Positions 52,301 to 63,508 of a stretch of DNA of 64,000 nt are shown one piece after another (the stretch's first letter is position 1; the number at the start of each line of letters is the position of its first letter). The notes under the pieces were generated by a model. The model saw nothing but the letters and a program-made list of their open reading frames with translations. It was not told the origin of the DNA and did no database searches. Position numbers and translations under genes: made by a program. Origin of the DNA: Circinella umbellata (lineage: Eukaryota > Mucoromycota > Mucoromycetes > Mucorales > Lichtheimiaceae); contig JAIWNF010000036.1 of NCBI GenBank assembly GCA_025093555.1, positions 372,001 through 436,000 on the forward strand, in the 5' to 3' direction.

Positions 52301-52841
52301 TATAACTAGAACAATGCTTACGAGTAAAGTAGGATCCGAAAAATCAGCATCATTTAACTCCACTTCCACATCTTCGTCACCACCTTGAGCAAGCGCTGCA
52401 TAACTATCCAAATCCAGATCTTCAATATTATCGTGTTGTTTTCTCTGCTCTTCCAGCTGACGTCGGCGTTGTTGTTCTTGTTTAGTTTTCTGTTCTTGTG
52501 CTGCCTTGGCTTTTTTCTCAGCTAGTGTTTTATTATCACCACCTGAAGAAGCTAATTCTTCCAATTGTCGCTAAAAAAGAAAAGCATAACACATGCGTGC
52601 ATAAGCATACGGACATGATAAAAAAAAGCTATTCCCTTACGCATAAATATTGAAAATGTGCTTATGTTTCAAATGGATTGGAATATATATTATTTACCAG
52701 TAATTCAGGGTCATTGAAATCTGTGTCGTCCTGGTCGTCTTGGCTTGAGTCGGGTAATGGGCTATTAAGTAACTCATCGAGATCATTTATATTAAACTGT
52801 TGCTGTTTTTGCTGACTATTGGTACGTTTTCCACCGAACAT
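49398..52841 (-). CDS. CC2D1/Lgd-like protein: UBA, DM14 and C2 domains
   Basis: Exons 52698..52841, 52322..52570, 50740..52240, 50415..50614, 49860..50272 and 49398..49764 give 957 residues. After an acidic/Gln-rich N-terminus comes a UBA domain (about 171-210: SVTQLMNMGFSQKHAEEALA). Two DM14-type helical repeats follow (about 263-313 and 390-450; the second ends LPSKPDMTLGDGK). A C2 domain starts with MELRIIRGNGLQ and continues with FDITVQIPIARGNRAFLR, RLTLEVFH and LGKILIPMDQLL. The C-terminal helices (LDYEINIANNALA..., MNMLIIQVQTGVLDMDTYL) match CC2D1A/B. In animals CC2D1/Lgd binds the ESCRT-III protein CHMP4/Shrub, so a role in endosomal sorting is inferred. The UBA domain, not typical of CC2D1, hints at ubiquitin binding. 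Confidence 0.82.
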
Positions 52842-53303
52842 TTCTAGCCTTTATTTTCCTCTTCGTGTTGTTGGTACTTGGTTGTTAGTTTTTAATATAA
52901 CAGGATATCTAGTAAAAAAGAAAATTTAGGAAAGAAGCTCGATAGAAAATATCTGTAAAAATAGTTCCGGGGCAAAAAAGGGGTAAAGCTCAGCTCTAAA
53001 TAGGCAGGTTTTTTTATGCAGCAATTTATTATGTAGTTCTGCAGAGCTTTCTTTGTCATCTGTGATATGCTATAAGCTTAAGGGGTGTTTGCGATTTTTC
53101 TGAGGACTCAAATAAAAACAAAATTATTTCGTGGTGGAGCAACGATGAACGAGGATGTTGACAACAAAGCTGTGAATCTCGAATATCGGCTGTTTGGCGA
53201 TATAAAGTGTGGCTGTGAACTAATAATACAGTTTCTTTCTCCTCTTCTTCTTTTCCCACGTATCTTTTTTTTTTCTTTTCGAACACTGAAGTTAGTTGAC
53301 TTG
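52842..53303. promoter_or_regulatory. Divergent promoter region CC2D1-like / F-box gene
   Basis: 460 bp separate the CC2D1-like start (-) and the F-box gene start (+). The right half (53145-53303) is an open frame continuous with the F-box gene, so the F-box protein could start earlier; see that entry. No strong core-promoter motif was identified. Confidence 0.4.
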
Positions 53304-55383
53304 ATGGCAAGCAAGCATACTAATTCTATCACCATTTCATTCGACAATCAGAAAAAATTTCTTAGTCCCTTACCCAATGAAATTATACAAGACATTGTTC
53401 TCTACCTTGACAAATCAGATTGTATGCGTTGTATGCAAGTATGTCGTTTCTGGTTCAACACTATTCCGCAGCACTTTCAAAAACATTGGTCCGAATTGAA
53501 ACTGTATAGACATGATGTTTATTCTCATAACAAGCTCTGGTTACAATGTATTGGAAGTCATATAAACAAGGTTATATTTGATTGGTTTCACAAACAGCAT
53601 GAAATATATAGAATCATGGATTTGTTATTCAATAAAGGATCTCATAACATTGAATCCTTAGGTAAATATGATTTTGGGTTGTAATTTAGCACTCATTACA
53701 TGTTTTAGAAAAGTTTATTAGTGTAATAATGGCATTATTTTTATTTTTATAGAGTTTGCCCAGTGCACTATGCCTGATAACGTTGGTCTCATTCAACTTT
53801 TACAACACCAAGAACTGATCCATTTAACAGAACTTAAACTCATTCATCATTTCGCAAATGTCTCGTTTCTATCACTGTTGCGAGCATGTCCAAATCTCAC
53901 TCATTTTACCTATACTGCATCATCTATTGCCTACAATAACGGTTTATATGATCAAATACCTGTTGTTAACGTATCTTCTCCTCTTAAAAACGAACCACTG
54001 CCACCAGTAATTCATCACAATACGTTTTCATGCTTAACATACTTGAACATTGATGCTATTATGGATAAGCGGATACGATTAGAGCCAATACTACATAAAT
54101 GTCCCAATCTTCAATATCTATTGTATGCTAATGGATACGCAGAAAATCATTTCGCGTCTTATGATACAACGATTATAAATTTGGATGACCTTTTTTCAAT
54201 GTGGTGTCCAAAATTAATTTTTCTACAGATGAATTCGCCACTTCCACCATTTCTAGAAAATTCCCCATGGCAACAAGAGTATATAAGAATGGAAGATATT
54301 ATTTTAATCAGCAAAACGGGACTAAATGCAACAAAAGAAAAATGTCAAGAAAAAGGATTACGTTATTTAATTATTGGAGAAAAACAAAGTTTTGGTCCAG
54401 ACCAGGTCATACCCCACTTTAGACGTAACCATGCCACTCTCGAATATGTGTCCATTAGTAGCTACTACCAACAGCCGAACCTGGTGAATTGGTCACCCAT
54501 GTTTATGTCAAATCCCAACGATCAACTAGTTTTCTTACAACTACGCATATTAATCTGTGATCGTATCTTGATAGAAAACGCTCCACTTGTCAGTCTCCTT
54601 CGGAGATGTCCGAAATTAGAACATTTGGCAGTTAAAGTCGTACATAATTCATCTATAGACTTGTTGGATATTTTACAATTTGGATCAAGACAATTGAAAC
54701 GAATAAATTTGGATACAATCAAAGCACAGGAAGAACCACAGCAAAGTATTAATAACAATAACAGCAATAATGATAGCAATAATAATGATGATAATAAACA
54801 ACGACAGCGGCAGCGGCAGCAACATTTTTCGAACCTAAGTACACGCGGATGTCAAATTGAATATATACGATTGTTTAAAGTATATAATGTAACCAGTACA
54901 TTATTAGAAGGAATCGCGGAATTGAAAACGATTCAACATCTCGACATTACTTTTTCTCCATTATCTGTTGCTTCTAATTATGAGACTGATAATCATGATG
55001 GATTTTCTCGATTTGCTGAAATGCTCCATAAGACACGCATCAAGTCATTGGAACTGGCTCAAGTTGCATTTGTATCTTACGCAACACTTGTCGCATTTGG
55101 AAACCTTGGCACTCTAGAAAACCTTCGTATAAGGCGATCTAAGATCGGCAAAACATTACAAGTACATGGCAACGGTTTGGTTCAAATGATGAATACCACC
55201 AGAAGTTTAAAATATGTTTATTTTGATAATTTACAATTGTTCGGTAATGATCATGGCAGTAATGATGGAGATGATAATGGGTTGGATTTTCTTAACAAAG
55301 AAATTCATCGATATAAAGCTATAAAGAAGGATCGTTCCAGAACAGCAAATCGCAATACCGTTATATTAGAACCTATAGAATAA
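53304..55383 (+). CDS. F-box / leucine-rich-repeat protein, copy 1
   Basis: Exons 53304..53661 and 53753..55383 give 662 residues. The N-terminal F-box reads LSPLPNEIIQDIVLYLDKSD CMRCMQVCRFWF, the motif that binds Skp1 in SCF ubiquitin ligases. The rest holds irregular leucine-rich repeats (LTELKLIHHFANVSFLSLL RACPNLTHF; LEPILHKCPNLQYLLYANG; LVSLLRRCPKLEHLAVKV) that would select substrates. A low-complexity Asn/Asp/Gln/Arg insert lies near residues 460-490. The single 91-nt intron is phase 1 inside ESLG|EFAQCT. An in-frame ATG at 53145 would add 53 residues with a hydrophobic stretch; 53304 is preferred because it directly precedes the F-box. A paralogue with the same intron lies 2 kb downstream. 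Confidence 0.85.
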
Positions 55384-55481
55384 TGTATGTAGTATTTTAC
55401 TCGTCGAGCCAATTTCACTTTGTAGCAGTAGTTAGCTACTTTACACTTCTGTATTTACTAATAATAATAATAACTAGTAAC

Positions 55482-55594
55482 CCTTCCTCGCTTCGCTCCG
55501 GGTCATTTAGCGACTTGCGTCGCAAAGGGGGTTCCCCCCTTGACCCCCAATGGCGCTTCGCGCCTGGTAGCAACGATATTCAAAGCTGTATAAT
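55482..55594 (+). repeat. GC-rich multi-hairpin repeat, copy 1
   Basis: A ~113-bp GC-rich island in AT-rich DNA. It contains CCTCGCTTCGCTCCGGG, then CGACTTGCGTCG (short stem), a G-run/C-run stem (GGGGGTTCCCCCC followed by TTGACCCCC), then GGCGCTTCGCGCC (stem GGCGC/GCGCC with a TTC loop) and ends CTGGTAGCAACGAT...AAGCTGTATAAT. A second copy in the same orientation starts 790 bp away. It has no coding capacity. Confidence 0.85.
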
Positions 55595-56271
55595 ACTTTT
55601 TGAGATAAAAAAAATATCAGATGCCAGTGTAAAAAATCACAAATAATAATAATAATAATGTAGTGGATTAATCAAATCACGTATGAGAATGTATTATACA
55701 TGTATAGTATGGCATTTATAAAAAGTCAGTTAATCCTTTTGGTTTAGACTGTTTCGAAATGCTCATTAAATTTTCTGTAGTATGTGAAGAAACACATATA
55801 TAATCCTGATGCATTATTTGTACTTGTTTGTCCACACCACTGTAAGCTATCTGGAGCAAAAAAAAACGCGATACATGCTAAAGACTATCTTAGTCTATTA
55901 ATATATATATATATATATATATTGAAAGAAGAGGTATAGTTAGAGATCAGAAAAAAATGGAGATATCATATGATAGTTCGAACAAACAGAAACAGTATTG
56001 TAGTAAAAGTTTGGACAAAGTTAAACTGATGCTATTTGACTTCATTATGATACGTAGTCAATCGCCGAACAATTCGAATTGTTGATACAAATTCGATAAG
56101 AAATGCAAGAAATACAATAGATATCGACACAGTTTAAAGAAGTTAGAAGAGGGCTATTTTGCATCTTATTATGATTTAAGTAACACCTGATAAATGTTTT
56201 ATTAGTTTTAACTCAGTCATATTTCCTTTTTTGTGTAAAAGTTATTATTTTAATATAATGGCTAGCGTTTG

Positions 56272-56392
56272 CCTTCCTCGCTTCGCTTCAGGTCATTCAA
56301 CGGAAAACACGTCGCAAGGGGGGTAAAAACCCCCTTGACCCCCCAAAAAGGCGCTTCGCGCCTGGTAGCGACGATGCCCAAGGCTGTATAAT
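56272..56392 (+). repeat. GC-rich multi-hairpin repeat, copy 2
   Basis: A ~121-bp second copy, same orientation. Identical blocks include CCTTCCTCGCTTCGCT, GGTCATT, CGTCGCAA, CCCCCTTGACCCCC, GGCGCTTCGCGCCTGGTAGC and GCTGTATAAT. Differences fall in the loops and between stems (e.g. GGAAAACAC replaces a short segment, and TAAAAA sits in the G/C stem loop). Stems are kept while loops vary, which implies that structure matters. Confidence 0.85.
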
Positions 56393-57366
56393 TGTTTTGT
56401 GGATCCAATCAAATAAAGAAATAAACTGTGATAGTATAGCAATAAGATGTCCTTACGATTAAATGATAGCATTTTATTAAACGAAAAGTAAAAAAAAAAA
56501 ATAAGATTAATGCTACGTACGTATGACTGAATAATTTACTACTGTGGTAATAATATGGTGACAATTACGTACTTTAGTTTTGTAATAATCACTGTCTTTG
56601 ATAGATAAAGAAAATTCAAAAGGGAGTGGGTTATTATTCATTGATGAGAGAGTATATTAGTTACTGACACATCAACAGGTTGTTCAAGAAATTTTTGGAA
56701 TTTAATAAAAAAGGAACATACGTAATATATAAAAGTTAATAAAAGTAGGCCTTATCGGATTTTTACAGAAGTACGTTAGGGTTATTGTTGAAAGAAACAT
56801 TAATACGATTAATATGTTATTTTTTTAAACAAGTTACTTTTTTTTAACTGTTATAAGCTATTTATTATATAAAGAGAATAGCTATATACGTATCATTATT
56901 AATAATAATAAATTTTAGATTTTAGTGTAAAAAAAGGTATACAGTAATCATCTCACAAGTAGGGACATACTAACTTGTATTTCGAAACAACCAACTTCGT
57001 TTTTTTTAAGAATTTACAGTACGTACGTAAGGGAAGTAAGTTTTATTGACCGTCCCTGAAATTTCATTATAACAGTGGTTACGTAGACGTGAATTTGACA
57101 GATTTCTTTTACAAACATATATAACTATATATTGACTATTTTGAGGACTTGACTTCTTCTTTGTCGTGGCACACTCGTCCATTACACCGGGGCACTTAGT
57201 GTACCAGTTGCTTCCCTTTTGTTACACAAGTTCGGAGAAATGGAAACCCTAATGCAGCAAATCCTCTAGCTCTTAAACACATATTTTTATCCTTTGCTTC
57301 CTCTTTGTATATTACATATTATTATTTGATATAGTGATAAGAGAAATAATAATAATAATAATAACA

Positions 57367-59572
57367 ATGACACTTTCCATGAACGCTTCTTCTATTACAA
57401 CAGACATCAATATAGATCGCTCCTTAAATCAACTTGGTTTTTTAGCATTACCGGCCGACATTATACTCGCCATTTTCACCAATCTCAACAGATCAGATGT
57501 ACTGACAAGCATGACAGTTGCACAATCATGGTATATTGATGTTCCACAGTACGCACAGCATATGTGGACTGACCTAAATTTTCACAAGCTTGTATTTTAC
57601 AAGAACAATAACCGTTGGAAACGCTGTCTGGGTACTCATGTAAAGAAGGTCATATTTGATGCGATAAACGAAGAGCATGATATACTTTATATAATGAAAA
57701 CATTATCTGTTAATGGGTGCCATGGTATCGAATACTTAGGTAACAATTATTTTATTTATAAATAAAATATAGTGGAACAATTTCATAGCCACACATAAAG
57801 AAAAAAAAGGAAAGAATTCGTTCATTGCTTAAACCCATCTATAAGCAACAATATAGCGAATACATATTGATGCCTTTTTTATCAATATAAAAGTATCACA
57901 TTCCAGTTTATTAAAGTTAAGTTTCTTTTTTTTTTGCATAGAATTTAATAATTGTACACTATTTTCAAGTGTAAAATCTCTATTCGTCGAACAACTAAAA
58001 CAACTTACAGAGCAACTCTTGGAATTGAAATTTATCAGGCACCCAACAAATCTTCCATTTATCCGTATATTACGCAACTGTCCAAACCTTTGCCGATTTA
58101 CATATATACCAACAGGAGATGCTTACAAAGATCTATTGTATGATACAGAACCCATCCTTCCAGACGAACAACGTGATAGTAACATATTATTATCTCAACA
58201 GCAATCCACGTTTCACACCCTCACTTACCTGTGTTTAGATGTTTATATGCATAAGCAACGGCTTGAGCCCATAGTAAAGAATTGTCCCAATTTACTATAC
58301 CTTATATGCACAACGGGGCTATTAGGAGTTCATCAAGGATTTTCAATAGTACCTGATTACAATACAAATATCATTGACCTCAACAAACTGTTCAATACAT
58401 GGTGTCCAAACTTGACATTCCTACAGAGCAACTGCGATTGTTTTACAAGTTACCGGCAAGATTGGTCGGAGTGTATTATTATAAACGATGGGAAAGAAAA
58501 TAAAATAAAAAAGATAGAAGGGGATAGGAGAGGAATGCAACAACAACAACAGCAACAAAGAGAGAAAAAAGGAGGTCTCCATTACTTGTATACATGTGAA
58601 GCACAGGGTTATGGACCCACACAAATAGCACCGCACATTATACAAAATGCGAGTACATTGGAATCTTTACTTTTGCATGGAAGATACTATCACTCCCCAC
58701 TTTATACAGCTCGTGAGGACTGGTCGCCTATTTTTTTGAACCTTACGCTGCCCAATATACGCAGATTGGAATGCTGTGGAATATTAATTGATACGTTTTC
58801 CATGACCTTGCTTTTAGAACGCTTACCCGGTCTAGAAAAACTAGCTATCGATGTCAAAGATATGAGTATCCAATTATCGAGAACACTCAGAATTTTGAAT
58901 CGATTGACACATTTATACCTCTCCAATACTCATTTGGTATTCAACGTTGGTAATGGTACAGCTAGTACTACCAATCATGATGATTCAGATGCACCCATAC
59001 GTCTTTTTAAAGAATTAGCAAAGCGCAGATCACAATTACAAGTCATAGAAATGGATATGATGCCACGACCCGCGACCGATCAACTATTACAAGCAGTTGC
59101 TTATGTTAATACTTTAAAGAAGCTTCGTATTGAAGTCAATGGAGACTTACTCTCAGATGAAGGATTTACACGATTTGCTGAGTTACTGGCCGAAAATACA
59201 GTCATTGAATATCTTGAGCTCAGATACATTGCATATATATCTAGACCGGCATTAGAAGCACTGGCTAGATTGAAGCATTTAAAAACATTACGTATCTTGA
59301 GCCCTCGGGGTGCTGGAATCCTGTTCTATGCTGATGGCACAGGTGTATTACGGCTATTACAATGGAGTACAAGTTTGGAAAACATGTTCTTTGATAGCAT
59401 CAGATTGTTCGATCCACCTGACAGCATCAACAATATGTTGAAGCGCCAAACATTCAAGTATGAATTAAAAGACATAGGGGATTATTTTATTGATTTTATG
59501 CAAGTCGAGAACTATGTTACGCTTGGTCTTGCTTCTGGTAGAAATTGTAATAATGAAAACACCGATTCATAA
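57367..59572 (+). CDS. F-box / leucine-rich-repeat protein, copy 2
   Basis: Exons 57367..57739 and 57942..59572 give 667 residues. The F-box is LPADIILAIFTNLNRSDVL TSMTVAQSWY. LRR-like segments follow (LRNCPNLCRFTYIP; LEPIVKNCPNLLYLICT; LLERLPGLEKLAIDVK; LARLKHLKTLRIL). Gene structure copies that of the upstream F-box gene: one phase-1 intron at the same point (EYLG|EFNNCT) and a second exon of exactly the same length, 1631 nt. Shared blocks such as HxxKVIFD and KCPNLxYL show that the two are tandem paralogues, although sequence has diverged widely. A poly-Gln insert (MQQQQQQQREKKGG) sits where the first copy differs. Likely an SCF substrate adaptor; substrate unknown. Confidence 0.85.
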
Positions 59573-60495
59573 TCATATACATTGTCTTTGTTGACTTTGC
59601 TCTCTTTTTATGTACAGCACTCCAATAATATTAGATATTCATATAAATAATTTCTTAAAAAATTAGACTGTAATTTCTAATACAGTAAATGTTTTATTAC
59701 TAGCTTTTATCAGCCATAATATCATAGAGAGATTTTTATCTGTTACTTTTATCTGCGTTATTATCTACATTGTTTAACATGATAGCATATCATATTTATG
59801 ATATATGTCAATGTAAGCGTAAGTACCTATTGATAAAGATGAATTTCGTATAGGACGTAATGCTTAAAATTGGCGACTCTTTGTTTGTATGTTTTTTTGA
59901 TCTATGCTTACATACCATGTTTAGTGCCAACTGATAGATAAGATTAGCAGATAGCTAAATGTATATCCATACTAAACAGTAGTTTAGCAGTGAAATTGAT
60001 TTAATAATGCAGGTATGAGTGCTGATGACTGGCTACTCATGGTGTGTACGGCTAATGATAAAAATTGATTATAAATTATTAGCCCTTCGCTTGTTCAGTC
60101 ATGTCTTTTGATAGAAATATATGTTTCAATATTACTGCACAACACAAGGCACTACTGTTCTGCCAAGTTTTTTTTATCGCAACGTCTAAAAGGAGGACGA
60201 GAACAAAAGAAAGATATTATATGTTCCCAAGTGAGGTTTATTTTTATTTGTATTCTTAGAAAAGGCTTTTCCGCGATAGCACCTATGTAATAAAACGCCG
60301 GCACTATATTACCAGAAATCTGGATTAGATACAATTATAGAATTATATATTTATATATTTATTTGGTACAGTATACAATAAGAATTGAATTTACAATAGT
60401 GAACAATATGTTTGAAGGATATGAAAAAAAAGTACATGACAAGAGAATGATATAAATGGGGAGTAATATATCACTTTTGAATAGACTGTTGTCTC
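59573..60495. other. Convergent intergenic region F-box copy 2 / P450
   Basis: 920 bp of AT-rich DNA between convergent genes. No coding sequence or structured RNA was recognised. Confidence 0.5.
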
Positions 60496-62496
60496 TTATT
60501 TAACTGGCTTTACCAACAAAGTCATATTAGGTGAGGGTCGAAGAGTAATCCGCTGTGTTTTTGTAGGAACAAATCCACGCTTTTCAAAGAATTGGAATTT
60601 CGTTAACAAAATCGATAAAATGATCTTAAGTTCGATCATCGCGAAACGACTACCAATACAAGATCTTACACCAGCCAGAAACGGTAAATACTCATAGGGT
60701 CCAGCCTTGGAAGCATCTTGTTCATCCCATCGACTTGGTCGGAACTTTTCTACATCCTCGCCCCACAAATCCTTGCTGTGATGACTAGCAATAATAGGTA
60801 AAAATATAATAGTGCCTTTAGGAATGAAATAGTTTTTAAAAGCCATATCTTTGCTTGCATAGCGAGTTGTTAATGGAACAGCAGGGATCAAGCGGGATGT
60901 TTCGCGACAAACGTTGTTCAACAAATGTAAACTGTTGATATCTTCATAGGATGGAATGTTAGCTTTGTCAAAACCTAGTTCAAATGGATTATCTTGAAAT
61001 ACAGGGTCGTCCGTATTCACATTTTCGAACAGAGGCGTCACTTCGGCACGCAATGCATCTTGGATATCCTGGTGTTGTGCTAATAACCATAAGCACCATG
61101 ACAATGATACAGCAGTTGTTTCGTGACTGACAAAACAAAAAAAATTAGAATACGATTTGAACTATGGCTTTTTTGTATCCATCTTTATATTTATTTACCC
61201 AGCAGCCAGAAATGTGAGACATTGGTTTCGTAATTCTTCAGCAGTAAATCCCTGCCCTGTTTCGTCATCTGAGTTCTGGATCATCAGTGATAGCAAATGC
61301 TTATTGAAGCCACCGCTCTTGGTTGTAGTCTCGTTGGCACGGTCAATACCAAGCTGTACGATGTGTTTACTTTCATTGTGTAAAGTTTTGAAGGCTTTTT
61401 CCATTTCAAATCTGCGTGGGACTGGTAAATATTGTAAAAATGGGAAAATTTGTGCCAAAAACATCAATATCCCTTGGTCGGATGGATCAAAAATAGTTTG
61501 ATATGCCCAGCTTAATTTGTTGACTTTATCAGTGCCATCATATCGGACCGCATTGAATTCTTGTCCGAAGGCTCCCAAGCCAATTTCGTCAAGTGTAACG
61601 AGCGAAAGACCATGTGAAACAACAATTTCTACAGCTTCATCTGGTGTAGTCTGTTTTATTTTAATTTCGCTCATCCATTTTGCAGCAAGCTGGACAGGTG
61701 GCACAAATAAAATAGGTGTCAACTCTCGAATAGCTTGGAGAGAAAATGCAGGATTAAGCATCTTGCGATGACGCCGATGAACATCGCCCTGGGTTAAGTT
61801 AAAGTAAAAAAAATCGTTAATTTATAATATTCTTTTAAAAATTTCGACTGAATAAGCAAGATACTTATAATACTACTTTTATGTTCAGATAAAGTTTATA
61901 CATTGTGAATTGGTTACCTCTGTAACAAGCAAGCCGTGGCCAAGAATTTGACCAAGAAATTTAACCCCCTGTGGTGTCTTTGTATAATCATATACGTGCG
62001 TCGTCAAAATTTGCTTTAGCATTTCAGGATCAGTAACCGAGAGACGAGGCTGGTTCCATGGTCCATAATACCTTACAACACCTCCATATTTTTCTGCCCA
62101 CCTTTTATGCGGTATGCCACTCTGATGTTTTCAGATCCGAATATGCAGTATGAAAATTAGTTTATGCGCATATCTCTTTATATATTACACTTTCCATAAA
62201 GCAGATCCTTTTTTATATGTTTTTTTTACCTCTTCAGAAAAGATTTCTCGAAAATTTCCCAAGAGTGGAAACCAACCAGTCGATGGGCCAGGAATTTTGT
62301 TTAATGGATGAAGGTAAAGACGATATATGATGTATTTTGATACAGCGTAACCAATGAAACCAGTTGCACCTGCACTTAATAATATATTCTGGAGAGATGC
62401 ATCTGTATTGACATAAGGAAGTGTGATACGATCACCGAGTCGTTTTTCGACAGTTTGAATAAACTGTTGTGCGTTTTCAATATATGCTGATAACAT
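60496..62496 (-). CDS. Cytochrome P450 monooxygenase (4 exons)
   Basis: Exons 62230..62496, 61918..62121, 61199..61788 and 60496..61126 give 563 residues with consistent phases. An N-terminal membrane segment (SAGATGFIGYAVSKYIIYRL) is followed by the hinge IPGP. Further landmarks: helix C HRRHRKMLNPAF, I-helix AAGHETT (H355), K-helix ETSR (E429), KFRPSRW, and the heme loop FLAGVRSCIG with ligand Cys510. It is an ER-type haem monooxygenase whose substrate cannot be told. It differs from the other P450 of the window in exon structure (4 against 13) and in motif details (HETT against HDTT), so the two are not recent duplicates. Intron 3 falls between the two Gly-coding bases of the I-helix motif. 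Confidence 0.92.
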
Positions 62497-62559
62497 GAAG
62501 AAAAGAATGAAAATAAAAAGACGTAGCTTTTTTTTTGTAATGAAAAAAATGACTTGGGG

Positions 62560-62567
62560 TATAAATA
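62560..62567 (-). promoter_or_regulatory. Candidate TATA box of the 4-exon P450 gene
   Basis: TATAAATA on the plus strand reads TATTTATA toward the gene, 63 bp upstream of its start codon. A motif match only, in AT-rich surroundings. Confidence 0.35.
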
Positions 62568-63508
62568 CGCAATCTTATTTGGTTCCTTAAATGGTAAGTT
62601 GACGCCAAGACTACCTTATTTGATTGATCATTTATGTGTCCGACATTTCTCCACTTTTTTTTTTGAGTAACCACCATAAACAATAATAAAATTATCAAAA
62701 GAATAATGTTCTATGCTTTTTTTCTTCAATTAAATTAACTTTGTTACGTTGTATAATCCGCCGAACATAAGAAGGAAAGAAAACTTATGTAAACAAATTA
62801 TTATCAAATAGAGACATAATTCGTACCATCGCTCTTTTTTTTCTAATCCTTGCAACGACAAGAACACTGTTATAGCTACCTACAAAATGGAAAAGTAAAT
62901 AATACGTTCGCCTGTGAAAAAAGATGCAGAATGATCTGTCGCCAAAAAGTACTGTTTCCCTGTAATAGTAATAAACTTCGTTCGACACAGCACGGTAATA
63001 GATCAAGCAAATTGGCTTTGTTTACGAATATACAAACAAATTATTGGTTCCTCTATTTATCATAATAATCAGTACGTAACAATGCAATTGCATGGGTGAA
63101 AGACTTATGATGTGTCGTGCTATACTTCTCACCATCGGCGATACCTGTTCCATTGTCTTTATTTAGTAGTCCGGGTATTGGGTGATCATTGCACCGAACA
63201 TTTTATGGTGTAACACCAGAAATACGACAAAAAAAATATATGACTCAAAAATATACGTACATGTAATAGACAATTAACTAAACGACTAAGCCAATATCCG
63301 AGCGCACGTTATGTAGTACTCCAATAATAATGACAGAGATGATGGAAAAGTTTATTACAGTATTTTGGACTACTACGTTATAAATAGTAATGATGGATGG
63401 ACAGATGGACGCATATGATAGTTAAAAATAAAATGTATATAGAAATTTACAATTAATTATATAATAGAGGAATGATAGCTTTCTAACAAATGGTACTCTA
63501 TCTAACAG
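62568..63508. other. Intergenic region upstream of the P450 gene
   Basis: 940 bp between the P450 promoter and the 3' end of the wax-synthase-like gene. It is AT-rich; no gene was recognised. Confidence 0.5.

Larger units (their letters stand above)
55384..57366. other. Intergenic region between the F-box paralogues
   Basis: 2 kb of AT-rich DNA that carries two copies of a GC-rich hairpin repeat (listed separately). Besides these, only AT-rich sequence with TA and TAA microsatellites is seen. The promoter of F-box copy 2 should lie at its right end. Confidence 0.6.

Noticed and set aside
53085..53303. N-terminal extension of F-box copy 1 from an upstream ATG
   Set aside because: In frame but hydrophobic and Phe-rich without counterpart in copy 2; treated as leader.
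16592..62496. A biosynthetic gene cluster involving the two P450s, sulfotransferase-like and wax-synthase-like genes
   Set aside because: The genes are up to 40 kb apart, interrupted by housekeeping genes, and no backbone synthase is present.
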